64,000 nt of DNA from CAKRJP01 sp963597615 (lineage in GTDB: Bacteria; Bacillota; Clostridia; Lachnospirales; Lachnospiraceae), in assembly GCA_963597615.1 (NCBI GenBank), contig CAVBQS010000011.1:1-64000 (forward strand). Reading direction: 5' to 3'. This document shows, one piece after another, positions 42,324 through 50,799 of the stretch. Within the stretch, counting starts at the first letter, position 1; each line of letters opens with the position of its first letter. Made by a program: the position numbers and the translations under genes. The notes below the pieces were generated by a model. The model saw only the letters and a list, made by a program, of their open reading frames with translations, was not told where the DNA came from and did not search any database.

Positions 42324-42976
42324 TTCGAGGACTTTTATTTGACATGGATGGACTCTTGATTGATTCGGAGCGAATTGTTCAAAAGTCTTGGAAAATTGCC
42401 GGGGATCGAATGGGTTATCAGGGGATGGATCAAGTTATCTATCCCCTGCTTGGTGTTAATCGGGCTGGCAGAGATATTTATTTTAAGGAGCACTTGGGAG
42501 AAGATTTCCCTTGCGATGAATTTGCGGCAAAAGCCAGCCAGGCTTTTTATGAAATTGCAGAGGATGGGGTCCCTATAAAAGAGGGAGCTAAAGACCTATT
42601 AGAATATGGCAAATCTAAGGGCTTATCTATGGCCCTTACTACATCTTCCAGAAAAGAGTATGCCACAAAGGTTCTGGGAGACTTAAGGATTTTAGATTAT
42701 TTTGACGGCATGGTGACAGGAGATATGGTGACTCATTCCAAACCGGATCCGGAAATTTATTTAAGAGGAGCGAAGCTTCTTGGTTTGAAAACTTCGGAAT
42801 GTATGGCCTTAGAAGATGCAGTGGCTGGAATAAAGGCAGCCCATAGTGCAGGAACAGTTCCTATATTAGTGCCAGACCTTATTGAACCACCGGAGGAAAT
42901 TGTGAGGTTGGCATATAGAAAATGCAAGAGTCTCTTGGATGTGATTCCGATTTTGGAAGAATTGGAGAGAAAATAA
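42320..42976 (+). CDS. HAD-superfamily hydrolase (beta-phosphoglucomutase-like)
   Basis: A 218-residue HAD phosphatase. Motif I LLFDMDGLLIDSE (nucleophile and acid Asp), motif II TTSS, motif III KPDPEIYL and motif IV ALEDAVAGIKAA are all present. The cap between motifs I and II is the small helical type seen in beta-phosphoglucomutase and sugar-phosphate phosphatases, so the substrate is probably a phosphorylated sugar or related metabolite; the exact one is unknown. It is coupled by a 4-base overlap to the small protein upstream. Confidence 0.92.
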   Translation: MIRGLLFDMDGLLIDSERIVQKSWKIAGDRMGYQGMDQVIYPLLGVNRAGRDIYFKEHLGEDFPCDEFAAKASQAFYEIAEDGVPIKEGAKDLLEYGKSKGLSMALTTSSRKEYATKVLGDLRILDYFDGMVTGDMVTHSKPDPEIYLRGAKLLGLKTSECMALEDAVAGIKAAHSAGTVPILVPDLIEPPEEIVRLAYRKCKSLLDVIPILEELERK

Positions 42977-43011
42977 AAAAGGTCAGAGGGGAAGTTCCCA
43001 CTGACCTTTTT
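42976..43011. terminator. Terminator after the HAD gene
   Basis: AAAAAGGTCAG pairs with CTGACCTTTTT, with further pairing of GGG and CCC in the loop. The A and T runs make it potentially bidirectional for the convergent methyltransferase gene. Confidence 0.8.
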
Positions 43012-43053
43012 GAGTCTTTATAAGTTCCTTTCTAGTCTCTTTTGTAATCTTTA

Positions 43054-43917
43054 TTAATGATTAGACTCCCATCTTCCGGAAGCTCCACAAGGAAGCACCA
43101 GGCCGGAATGGGTAACCGGAAGTCCGATTTCCTGGGAATCTACATGACCATCATATTTTTTTAATTCTGTAGAAATCATGTAGGTTAATACTGCAGGTGC
43201 TAACCCCGTGGTATAAGAATTTACTAGGAAAAATAAGGGATCATCGGAAAGGATCTTTGTACATAATTTAATCAGATCATGAATCATATCTTCGATTTTC
43301 CAAATCTCACCTTTGGGGCCTCTTCCGTAGGAAGGGGGATCCATAATAATGGCATCGTAGTGGTTCCCCCTACGAATTTCCCTTTCAACAAATTTGACAC
43401 AGTCGTCCACAAGCCAGCGAATGGGTTTGTCTGATAAGTCGGAGGAAGCTGCATTTTCCTTGGCCCAGGCTACCATACCTTTAGAGGCATCTACGTGAGT
43501 GACGTGGGCACCGGCAGCAGCTGCAGCCAGGGTGGCCCCCCCTGTGTAGGCAAATAAATTTAAGACCTTAATCGGTCTGCCTGCATTTCTGATTTTATTT
43601 CCAAACCAGTCCCAGTTGGTAGCCTGCTCCGGGAAAAGGCCTGTGTGTTTAAAACTAAAAGGCTTCAAATTAAAGGTTAATTGGCCGTAATGAATCTGCC
43701 ATTGTTCGGGAAGATCAAAAAATTCCCATTCGCCGCCACCTTTCTTGCTGCGGTGATAATGGCCGTTCATGTGCTTCCAGCCTTTTTCAGTCTTAGGGGT
43801 GTCCCAAATCACCTGAGGGTCCGGGCGAACCAGAAGATAGTCTCCCCAGCGCTCTAATTTTTCCCCTTTACTACAATCGATTACCTCGTAATCTTTCCAT
43901 CCATCTGCGATCCACAT
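43054..43917 (-). CDS. Class I SAM-dependent methyltransferase (RlmI/RlmK-like)
   Basis: A 287-residue methyltransferase. The Rossmann SAM-binding site reads VLNLFAYTGGATLAAA and the catalytic motif is DPPSYGRGPKGE, which is shared with the C-terminal domain of RlmL/RlmK and with RlmI. It lacks a PUA or THUMP RNA-binding domain, so the substrate is not defined; rRNA guanine or cytosine is most likely. It is monocistronic on the minus strand, converging with the HAD gene and diverging from pstS. Confidence 0.87.
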   Translation of the reverse strand: MWIADGWKDYEVIDCSKGEKLERWGDYLLVRPDPQVIWDTPKTEKGWKHMNGHYHRSKKGGGEWEFFDLPEQWQIHYGQLTFNLKPFSFKHTGLFPEQATNWDWFGNKIRNAGRPIKVLNLFAYTGGATLAAAAAGAHVTHVDASKGMVAWAKENAASSDLSDKPIRWLVDDCVKFVEREIRRGNHYDAIIMDPPSYGRGPKGEIWKIEDMIHDLIKLCTKILSDDPLFFLVNSYTTGLAPAVLTYMISTELKKYDGHVDSQEIGLPVTHSGLVLPCGASGRWESNH

Positions 43918-44018
43918 ATCTATAAATTCCTTTCAAAATAAATCTTATTTTATATAGCTTTCAAATCTTATCACTTCATTATATCTGTTTTCTTTGGAAA
44001 AGTAACCCATTTTATTAC

Positions 44019-44073
44019 TTTACCTAAGTTTAACTTAGAGAAGATTTTGGATTTTACATTTCTCCGATAACAT
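44019..44073 (+). promoter_or_regulatory. pstS promoter with candidate Pho-box repeats
   Basis: Repeats TTTACC (44019-44024) and TTTAAC (44029-44034) lie just upstream of a poor -35 (TTTTGG, 44045-44050) and TAACAT (44068-44073) with a 17-base spacer. A weak -35 with upstream repeats fits activation by the response regulator encoded in the same operon. The repeat match to a PhoP box is only partial. Confidence 0.4.
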
Positions 44074-44135
44074 ATCACCTGTGCACATGAGGTGCAAGAA
44101 GTGAAAGACGAAGACAAAAAAGGAGAAAATTTAAA

Positions 44136-45059
44136 ATGAAAATGAAAAAGTTTATTGCATTGATGGCAGTTGCAACAATGGTAGCAGGAATGGCAGTTGG
44201 ATGTGGAAATTCTTCTGATTCTGCAGATACAGATTCTTCAGCAAGTGGAAGCGAGGCTTCTGGAGATTTCGATACATCTTCTGATATTACCATCGTTTCA
44301 AGAGAAGATGGTTCAGGAACAAGAGGTGCCTTCATCGAATTATTTGGTATTGAAGAGAAAGATTCCGATGGAAATAAGGTAGACAACACCACAGAGGATG
44401 CTCAGATTACAAACAGCACTTCTGTAATGCTCACTACAGTAGCTGGAGATGACTATGCAATTGGTTATGTATCTCTTGGAGCTTTGGATGACAGTGTAAA
44501 GGCTCTTAAGATTGACGGAGCTGAGGCAACTGCAGAAAACATTAAGAGTGGAGACTACAAGGTATCAAGACCTTTTAATATTGCAACAAAGGCAGATCTT
44601 GACAATGAAGTTGCAAAGGACTTTATTGACTTCATTATGAGTACTGAAGGACAGAAAGTTGTAGAGGAGAACGGATATATTGCAGTGGATGATGTTGAGG
44701 ATTATGCAGGAACTGCTCCTTCCGGAAAAGCTGTAGTTGGAGGATCTTCTTCTGTATCACCAGTTATGGAGAAGCTTATTGAGGCTTATAAAGATGTAAA
44801 TCCGAATGCAGAGATCGAGTTACAGACAACTGATTCTACAACAGGTATGACTTCTACCATCGACGGAAGTTATGATATCGGAATGGCATCTCGTGAGTTA
44901 AAGGATGATGAGGCATCTGAACTTGAGGCAACCGTAATCGCTACCGATGGTATTGCAGTTGTAGTAAATAAGAACAACACCGTTGATGATCTTAGCGTAG
45001 ATCAGGTAAAAAGCATTTACACAGGAGAGGCTCTTACATGGGATGACGTCCTTAACTAG
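44136..45059 (+). CDS. pstS: Phosphate ABC transporter substrate-binding lipoprotein PstS
   Basis: A 307-residue extracellular phosphate-binding lipoprotein. The signal peptide ends in lipobox AVGC, then a Ser/Asp/Gly tether. The binding protein fold contains ITIVSREDGSGTRGAF, which binds phosphate, and GGSSSVSPVMEKLIEAY in the second half; these two segments look circularly permuted relative to E. coli PstS, a feature seen in Clostridia. It heads pstC-pstA-pstB-phoU. AAAAGGAG precedes the ATG. Confidence 0.95.
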   Translation: MKMKKFIALMAVATMVAGMAVGCGNSSDSADTDSSASGSEASGDFDTSSDITIVSREDGSGTRGAFIELFGIEEKDSDGNKVDNTTEDAQITNSTSVMLTTVAGDDYAIGYVSLGALDDSVKALKIDGAEATAENIKSGDYKVSRPFNIATKADLDNEVAKDFIDFIMSTEGQKVVEENGYIAVDDVEDYAGTAPSGKAVVGGSSSVSPVMEKLIEAYKDVNPNAEIELQTTDSTTGMTSTIDGSYDIGMASRELKDDEASELEATVIATDGIAVVVNKNNTVDDLSVDQVKSIYTGEALTWDDVLN

Positions 45060-45103
45060 GGACTTGCCTGTATCACAGAGGTTTCGTTATAAGGAGTGTT
45101 AGA

Positions 45104-45997
45104 ATGAATCAGAAAGCATGGACAGAAAAATTCATGCAGGGAGTATTCTTCGTTGCCGCCTGCGCTTCGGTGTTGGCGGTAGCTCTCATTTGTATCTTTT
45201 TATTTGCAAATGGTATTCCTGCAATGAAGGAAATCGGTTTTGGCGATTTCTTAAGTGGCATCAAATGGAGACCCAACAATGATATTTACGGAATCTTTCC
45301 TATGATCGTGGGAAGTTTGTACGTAACGGCTGGAGCTATACTTTTTGGCGTTCCTATTGGTGTGCTGACAGCAGTATTTATGGCATTTTATTGCCCTAAA
45401 CAAATTTACAAACCCTTAAAAACCGCAACAGAGCTTCTGGCAGGTATTCCTTCTGTTGTATACGGATTCTTTGGATTGGTGGTATTAGTGCCCTTGGTTA
45501 GGGAAATGGGAAGAGACCTAAAAAGCATGGGACTTATAAAGAGTGCAGGAAATGGTAGCAGTATCCTGACAGCATCCCTTCTTCTTGGAATGATGATTTT
45601 GCCTACCATTATTGGACTGACAGAGTCAGCACTTCGAGCAGTTCCAAGCCAGTATTATGAGGGGGCAGTTGCCCTGGGTGGAACCCACGAGAGAGCTATT
45701 TTTACCGTTGTTTTGCCAGCAGCAAAATCTGGTGTTATTGCAGCCCTTGTTCTGGGAATTGGACGTGCCATTGGTGAAACTATGGCAGTAATTATGGTTG
45801 CAGGTAATCAGGCAAGAATTCCGGATGGAATTTTCAAGGGAGTTCGTACTTTGACCGCCAATATTGTTATTGAGATGGGTTATGCTTCCGGACTTCACAG
45901 GGAAGCATTAATTGCCACAGGTGTTGTCTTGTTTGTCTTTATCCTGCTCTTGAATTTCAGCGTGGCATTATTGAAACGAGGTGGCGGACGTGAATAA
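45104..45997 (+). CDS. pstC: Phosphate ABC transporter permease PstC
   Basis: A 297-residue inner-membrane permease with about six transmembrane segments. The conserved ELLAGIPSVVYGFFGL and the cytoplasmic EAA-type loop GAVALGGTHERAIFTVVLP are visible. It pairs with PstA to form the phosphate channel. AAGGAGTG precedes the ATG, 44 bases after pstS. pstA overlaps or abuts its 3' end. Confidence 0.96.
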   Translation: MNQKAWTEKFMQGVFFVAACASVLAVALICIFLFANGIPAMKEIGFGDFLSGIKWRPNNDIYGIFPMIVGSLYVTAGAILFGVPIGVLTAVFMAFYCPKQIYKPLKTATELLAGIPSVVYGFFGLVVLVPLVREMGRDLKSMGLIKSAGNGSSILTASLLLGMMILPTIIGLTESALRAVPSQYYEGAVALGGTHERAIFTVVLPAAKSGVIAALVLGIGRAIGETMAVIMVAGNQARIPDGIFKGVRTLTANIVIEMGYASGLHREALIATGVVLFVFILLLNFSVALLKRGGGRE

Positions 45998-46016
45998 TAA
46001 AAAAGGTAGAAATACG

Positions 46017-46865
46017 ATGACTATAGGACAAAAATTAAAGTCCTATACCAAGACCCCGGGATCTTTCATTGTAATGTTGTTAGTAATGCTTTCTGCCATC
46101 ATTACATTTTCAGTATTGATTTTCTTGATTGCATACATTTTGATCCACGGAGTTCCTTATATTAAGCCGTCATTATTTTCCTTGGAATATTCCTCAGAAA
46201 ATGCATCCTTAATGCCGGCACTGGTTAATACCATTATTATGACCTTCCTTTCTCTGCTGATTGCAGTTCCTTTTGGAATCTTTTCCGCAATCTTTTTGGT
46301 GGAATATGCAAAGAGAGGAAATAAATTCGTAGAAGTTATTCGAATGACTACAGAAACTCTTCAGGGAATTCCTTCTATTGTATATGGACTTTTCGGAATG
46401 TTGTTTTTCGTACAGACCTGTGGATGGGGCTTTTCCTTGTTGGCAGGTGCCTTTACCTTGGCGATTATGGTATTGCCACTGATTATGAGAAGTACAGAGG
46501 AAGCCTTAAAGTCTGTGCCAGATTCTTATAGAGAAGGAAGTTTTGGACTGGGAGCTGGAAAACTTCGCACCGTATTTCGCATTGTCCTTCCGGCAGCTGT
46601 TCCGGGAATCTTAGCCGGCGTAATCCTAGCAGTAGGACGTATTGTGGGAGAGACAGCAGCCCTGATCTATACTGCAGGTACTGTGGCAAAATTCCCAAGT
46701 TCCGTACTTAGTTCCGGAAGAACCTTGGCAGTTCATATGTACAATCTGGCTAGTGAAGGACTCTATATGGATCAGGCTTATGCCACTGCAGTAATTCTTT
46801 TGGTGGTAGTGGTACTGATTAATACCTTGTCCGGAATGCTGGCAAAGAAACTAACCAATGCATAG
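46017..46865 (+). CDS. pstA: Phosphate ABC transporter permease PstA
   Basis: A 282-residue permease with about six transmembrane segments, ETLQGIPSIVYGLFGM and the EAA-like EGSFGLGAGKLRTVFRIVLP. I place the start at ATG 46017, behind AAGGTAG; GTG 45990 just before the pstC stop, behind GAGGTGG, is a real alternative and would add nine residues. It works with PstC in the membrane and pairs with the ATPase PstB encoded next. Confidence 0.94.
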   Translation: MTIGQKLKSYTKTPGSFIVMLLVMLSAIITFSVLIFLIAYILIHGVPYIKPSLFSLEYSSENASLMPALVNTIIMTFLSLLIAVPFGIFSAIFLVEYAKRGNKFVEVIRMTTETLQGIPSIVYGLFGMLFFVQTCGWGFSLLAGAFTLAIMVLPLIMRSTEEALKSVPDSYREGSFGLGAGKLRTVFRIVLPAAVPGILAGVILAVGRIVGETAALIYTAGTVAKFPSSVLSSGRTLAVHMYNLASEGLYMDQAYATAVILLVVVVLINTLSGMLAKKLTNA

Positions 46866-46894
46866 ACAGCAAATAATATGTGAGGAAACAATAG

Positions 46895-47644
46895 ATGAGC
46901 AAACTTAGTGTAAAAAATATGGATTTGTACTATTCCGATTTCCATGCATTAAAAAATGTAAATCTGGAGATCGAGGCAAATAAAATCACTGCCTTTATCG
47001 GACCTTCCGGATGTGGAAAATCTACCTTGTTAAAATCCATTAACCGTATGAATGATTTGGTGGAAGGTTGTCGTATTGAAGGAGAAATCCTTCTTGACGG
47101 CCAGGACATTTTTAAAGATCTAGATGTAAATGTATTAAGAAAGAGAGTGGGAATGGTATTCCAGAAACCTAATCCATTTCCAATGAGTATTTATGACAAT
47201 ATTGCTTATGGACCAAGAACCCACGGAATCCGTTCCAAGGCAAAGCTGGATGAAATTGTAGAAACCTCTCTTAGAAATGCAGCCATCTGGGATGAGTGTA
47301 AGGACCGATTGAAAACCAGTGCTCTTGGAATGTCCGGTGGACAGCAGCAGAGACTTTGCATTGCAAGAGCCTTGGCTGTAGAGCCGGAGGTTCTGCTTAT
47401 GGACGAGCCTACTTCTGCTTTGGATCCTATTTCTACATCTAAAATAGAAGACCTTGTTATGGAATTGAAAAAAGACTATACTATTGTTATGGTAACCCAT
47501 AATATGCAGCAGGCTGTGCGTGTCTCAGACAATACCGCATTCTTCTTATTAGGAGAAGTGATTGAATATAATGATACTGAAAAACTTTTCTCTATTCCAC
47601 AGGATAAGAGAACAGAAGATTATATTACAGGGAGGTTTGGCTAA
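46895..47644 (+). CDS. pstB: Phosphate ABC transporter ATP-binding protein PstB
   Basis: A 249-residue ABC ATPase powering phosphate import. Walker A GPSGCGKST, Q-loop MVFQKPNPFPMSIYDN (PstB-specific), signature MSGGQQQRLCIARALA and Walker B VLLMDEPTSALDP are present. The ATG lies 29 bases after pstA and the stop three bases before phoU, so the genes are one transcript. Confidence 0.97.
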   Translation: MSKLSVKNMDLYYSDFHALKNVNLEIEANKITAFIGPSGCGKSTLLKSINRMNDLVEGCRIEGEILLDGQDIFKDLDVNVLRKRVGMVFQKPNPFPMSIYDNIAYGPRTHGIRSKAKLDEIVETSLRNAAIWDECKDRLKTSALGMSGGQQQRLCIARALAVEPEVLLMDEPTSALDPISTSKIEDLVMELKKDYTIVMVTHNMQQAVRVSDNTAFFLLGEVIEYNDTEKLFSIPQDKRTEDYITGRFG

Positions 47645-47647
47645 GAT

Positions 47648-48298
47648 ATGCGTAATAGATTTGATGAACAGTTGGAGCGTCTTAACAAAGACATGGTACA
47701 TATGGGAGAGCTTTGTGAGACGGCCATTACCAATGCAACCAAGGCATTAAAAGAAGGAGATCAAAAACTGGCAAAAGAAGTGGTTCAGTTTGATGAAAAG
47801 ATTGACCAGTTAGAAAGTGAGATTGAGGGCATTTGCCTGAAATTACTCCTTCAGCAGCAACCGGTTGCAAGGGACCTTAGACAAATTTCCGCAGCCCTTA
47901 AGATGATCACAGACATGGAAAGAATCGGTGATCAGGCAGCAGATATTGGAGAGATTATTGTGTCTGAAAAAAAGGACGCTCAGGTGGATATTCCAATGAT
48001 CATTCAGATGTCAGAGGCGGCAACTAAGATGGTGCGTAAGAGTGTAGAAGCTTATGTAAATAAGGATTTAACTCTTGCAGGAGATGTGATCCAGGCAGAT
48101 GATGTGGTGGATGAACTTTTTGAGGGAGTTAAGACCAAGCTGATTCAAAAGATTGCCGATCACACAGAGGAAGGACGCCATGCAATGGACCTTATCATGG
48201 TGGCAAAGTATTTAGAAAGAATTGCAGACCATGCAACAAACATTGCTGAGTGGGTGGAATTTTCCATTACCGGCGTACATAAAGGAGAAAGTTTATGA
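47648..48298 (+). CDS. phoU: Phosphate signalling regulator PhoU
   Basis: A 216-residue all-helical PhoU with two three-helix repeats. The metal-binding motifs appear as QLESEIEGICLKLLLQQQP with DMERIGDQAADIGE, and repeated as DDVVDELFEGVK with YLERIADHATNIAEW. PhoU links the Pst transporter to the histidine kinase and turns off the Pho response at high phosphate. The stop overlaps the response-regulator start by four bases. Confidence 0.95.
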   Translation: MRNRFDEQLERLNKDMVHMGELCETAITNATKALKEGDQKLAKEVVQFDEKIDQLESEIEGICLKLLLQQQPVARDLRQISAALKMITDMERIGDQAADIGEIIVSEKKDAQVDIPMIIQMSEAATKMVRKSVEAYVNKDLTLAGDVIQADDVVDELFEGVKTKLIQKIADHTEEGRHAMDLIMVAKYLERIADHATNIAEWVEFSITGVHKGESL

Positions 48299-48966
48299 TT
48301 TATTGTGTAGAGGATGACAGCAGCATTCGCGAATTAGTGGTATATACACTAGAGAGCACTGGATTTCATGCACGAGGATTTGAAGAAGGACAAGGTTTTA
48401 AAGAGGCTTTGGCACAGGAAGTGCCAGAGCTTGTTTTGCTTGATATTATGCTTCCCGGAGAGGATGGCATGGAGATCCTTAAATGGATGAAATCCAATGA
48501 GAAAACTCGGGGGATTCCAGTAATTATGGTAACAGCTAAGGGTGCTGAATATGATAAAGTTATGGGATTAGATGCCGGGGCAGATGATTATGTTACCAAG
48601 CCCTTTGGCATGATGGAGTTAGTATCCAGAATTAAGGCAGTACTTCGAAGAAGTGGCCAGGGGGAGAGTGCCAAAACTCACGTCCTGAGCCTTGGAGGTA
48701 TTGAGATGAACACAGATAAACATGAGGTGCTAGCAGGAGGAGAAGTGGTTCAATTGACCTTGAAAGAATACCAGCTTTTAAAACGTCTTATGAGAAATCC
48801 CAACATTGTTCAGACCAGAGATCAGCTTCTTGAGGATATCTGGGGATATGACTTTGACGGGGAGACCAGAACTGTGGATGTGCATGTAAGAACCTTAAGA
48901 CAAAAACTGGGAGATTACGGGGATCGCATTGAAACTGTTCGAGGGGTTGGCTATCGAATGAGCTAA
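48295..48966 (+). CDS. OmpR/PhoB-family response regulator
   Basis: A 223-residue two-component regulator. The receiver has the acidic pocket EDD near residue 5, phospho-acceptor Asp50 in LLDIMLPGEDG, and Lys in VTKPFG. The C-terminal winged-helix has TVDVHVRTLRQKLGD. Overlap with phoU (ATGA) and the adjacent kinase make it the phosphate regulator (PhoB/PhoP type). Confidence 0.93.
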   Translation: MIYCVEDDSSIRELVVYTLESTGFHARGFEEGQGFKEALAQEVPELVLLDIMLPGEDGMEILKWMKSNEKTRGIPVIMVTAKGAEYDKVMGLDAGADDYVTKPFGMMELVSRIKAVLRRSGQGESAKTHVLSLGGIEMNTDKHEVLAGGEVVQLTLKEYQLLKRLMRNPNIVQTRDQLLEDIWGYDFDGETRTVDVHVRTLRQKLGDYGDRIETVRGVGYRMS

Positions 48967-48979
48967 AAAGGATGAGAAC

Positions 48980-50317
48980 ATGAGAGAAAAGATTCAGCAA
49001 AGTATGATCTTTATTGTTACAACAACGTTGTTGGTGGCTTATGCCATCACAACGTTTATTGTTTATAGACATACAATGACCATTATGGAGGCCCAAATTA
49101 AGCAGGAAGCGGAATACATTAGCACTGCTATTGAAGTTTCCGGAGAAAATTATGTACAGAATTTAGATGAGGTAGATGTAAATACCCGAGTTACTTTGAT
49201 AAATTCTGATGGAAGCGTGGTATATGATTCTTCGGATCCTGAGGGAAAGAGTTTGGAAAATCATAAGGACCGTCCGGAGGTTAAGAAGGCATTAAAATAT
49301 GGGACGGGAAAAGATATTCGCCAGTCTGATACTATGAGCAAGGACATGTTTTACTATGCCATGAAATTGCCTGATGGAAAAATCCTTCGAGTTTCCAAGG
49401 CAGTAGATAATGTGCGAAGCACTGCCCTTACTGTGCTTCCTCCTATGGGAATTATTGCAGTGTTAATGCTTATTTGCGCTTGGCTTCTTTCGGGCTACCA
49501 GGTGGCAAAACTCATTCGGCCCATCAATGAACTGGATTTGAATGAGCCCTTGAAAAACCCGGAAGTGTATGGAGAACTGACGCCGCTTTTAGAGCGAATC
49601 GATAAGCAAAATAAGGAAAAAGATGCGGTGGCTGAAATCCGAAAAGAATTTTCTGCAAATGTATCTCATGAATTAAAGACACCTCTTACCTCTATTTCCG
49701 GATATGCGGAAATTATGAAAAATGGTTTGGTAAAACCGGAGGATGTGCCAAGATTTAGCGAGATTATTTATAAAGAAGCTTCCAGATTGATTACCTTAAT
49801 CGAGGATATTATTAAATTGTCAAAATTAGATGAAGACAAGATTGAGCTGGAGCGGGAAAATGTGGACCTTTATGTTCTGACAAGAGAAATTTGCTCAAGA
49901 CTTCAACCTCAGATTAGCAAACGAAAGGTTCATGTGCAGGTTACCGGGGAGCCGGTGACGGTAAGAGGAGTTCGTCAGGTCTTAGATGAGATGATTTATA
50001 ATATCTGCGAAAATGCAGTAAAGTATAACCGAGAGGGAGGCTCTGTGTCCGTGTGGGTAGGAGATACTCTTCAGGGAGCGAAGGTAATCATATCGGATAC
50101 TGGAATTGGAATTCCTAAAGAAGCCCAGGACCGAATTTTTGAACGGTTTTACCGGGTGGATAAAAGTCATTCAAAAGAAACCGGTGGTACCGGATTAGGG
50201 CTTTCCATTGTAAAGCATGGTGCCTTTTTACATAATGCGCAAATCCATGTACAAAGCGAGGTTAACAAGGGAACCCGCATGGAACTGGTATTTGAAAAGG
50301 AGCCTCAGGTTGTCTGA
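48980..50317 (+). CDS. Sensor histidine kinase of the phosphate system
   Basis: A 445-residue membrane kinase. Transmembrane helices (about 8-29 and 153-172) flank an extracellular sensor region. Cytoplasmic parts are HisKA with phospho-His230 in SHELKTPLTSI and the HATPase with NICENAVKYN, DTGIGIPKEAQDRIFERFYR and GGTGLGLSIVKH. It starts 14 bases after the regulator gene, so it is the likely partner (PhoR type). No PAS domain is obvious. Confidence 0.93.
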   Translation: MREKIQQSMIFIVTTTLLVAYAITTFIVYRHTMTIMEAQIKQEAEYISTAIEVSGENYVQNLDEVDVNTRVTLINSDGSVVYDSSDPEGKSLENHKDRPEVKKALKYGTGKDIRQSDTMSKDMFYYAMKLPDGKILRVSKAVDNVRSTALTVLPPMGIIAVLMLICAWLLSGYQVAKLIRPINELDLNEPLKNPEVYGELTPLLERIDKQNKEKDAVAEIRKEFSANVSHELKTPLTSISGYAEIMKNGLVKPEDVPRFSEIIYKEASRLITLIEDIIKLSKLDEDKIELERENVDLYVLTREICSRLQPQISKRKVHVQVTGEPVTVRGVRQVLDEMIYNICENAVKYNREGGSVSVWVGDTLQGAKVIISDTGIGIPKEAQDRIFERFYRVDKSHSKETGGTGLGLSIVKHGAFLHNAQIHVQSEVNKGTRMELVFEKEPQVV

Positions 50318-50339
50318 AATTTTGAAAATGATTAGCATT

Positions 50340-50379
50340 AACTCTTGAGAAAAATAGTTGGAAAACAAGGGAGTTTTTT
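50340..50379 (+). terminator. Weak terminator after the sensor kinase
   Basis: AACTCTTG pairs with CAAGGGAGTT (two-base bulge) over a long AU-rich loop, followed by a T-run. Confidence 0.5.
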
Positions 50380-50406
50380 GGTGTACATTCTTTGTATTTT
50401 GGTGTA
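50376..50406. repeat. Direct repeat TTTTGGTGTA, 21 bases apart
   Basis: Copies at 50376-50385 and 50397-50406 are exactly two helical turns apart. They lie in the promoter region of the ferredoxin gene, with TATCAT overlapping the second copy, and could be a regulator site. Confidence 0.4.
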
Positions 50407-50446
50407 TCATGAAACAAAACGTTTGAAATTAAGGAGGTAAATACCA

Positions 50447-50617
50447 ATGGCAGCAGTAATTAGTGATGTATGTGTAATGTGTGGAGCTTGTGAGGCAACA
50501 TGTCCAGTAGGAGCTATCAGCGCTGGAGATTCTCAGTTTGTTGTAGATCCAGATGTATGTGTATCTTGCGGAGCATGCGAAGGTGCCTGTCCAACAGGAG
50601 CAATTACAGTAGAGTAA
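50447..50617 (+). CDS. 2[4Fe-4S] ferredoxin, 56 residues
   Basis: A small low-potential electron carrier for fermentative metabolism. Two clostridial cluster motifs are plain: CVMCGACEATCP and CVSCGACEGACP, each CxxCxxCxxxCP, arranged as pseudo-symmetric halves. AAGGAGG (50431-50437) precedes the ATG. The gene is monocistronic: it lies after the phosphate regulon and ends with its own terminator. Its codon usage (many GTA, GGA and GCA) fits high expression. Confidence 0.95.
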   Translation: MAAVISDVCVMCGACEATCPVGAISAGDSQFVVDPDVCVSCGACEGACPTGAITVE

Positions 50618-50639
50618 TTCATAAGATTATGAAAAGCCG

Positions 50640-50678
50640 GGACTCGTTATGGATGAAGATTCATAGCGAGTCCTTTTA
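50640..50678 (+). terminator. Terminator of the ferredoxin gene
   Basis: GGACTCGTTATGGAT pairs with ATTCATAGCGAGTCC with two G-U pairs, followed by TTTT. Confidence 0.8.
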
Positions 50679-50735
50679 CTATATACTTATAGATTCTCTC
50701 ATGGATTTTGTTGCAGATTTGTTGGGGAGTCTCTC

Positions 50736-50764
50736 TTGTAAAAGAGAAGGGTCTCCTATATAAT
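50736..50764 (+). promoter_or_regulatory. Promoter of guaA
   Basis: TTGTAA (50736-50741), a 17-base spacer and a consensus TATAAT (50759-50764). No purine riboswitch is recognisable in the short leader. Confidence 0.65.
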
Positions 50765-50799
50765 GGAGCTTAGTTACGGTAAAGAAGGAGGACAGTCTT

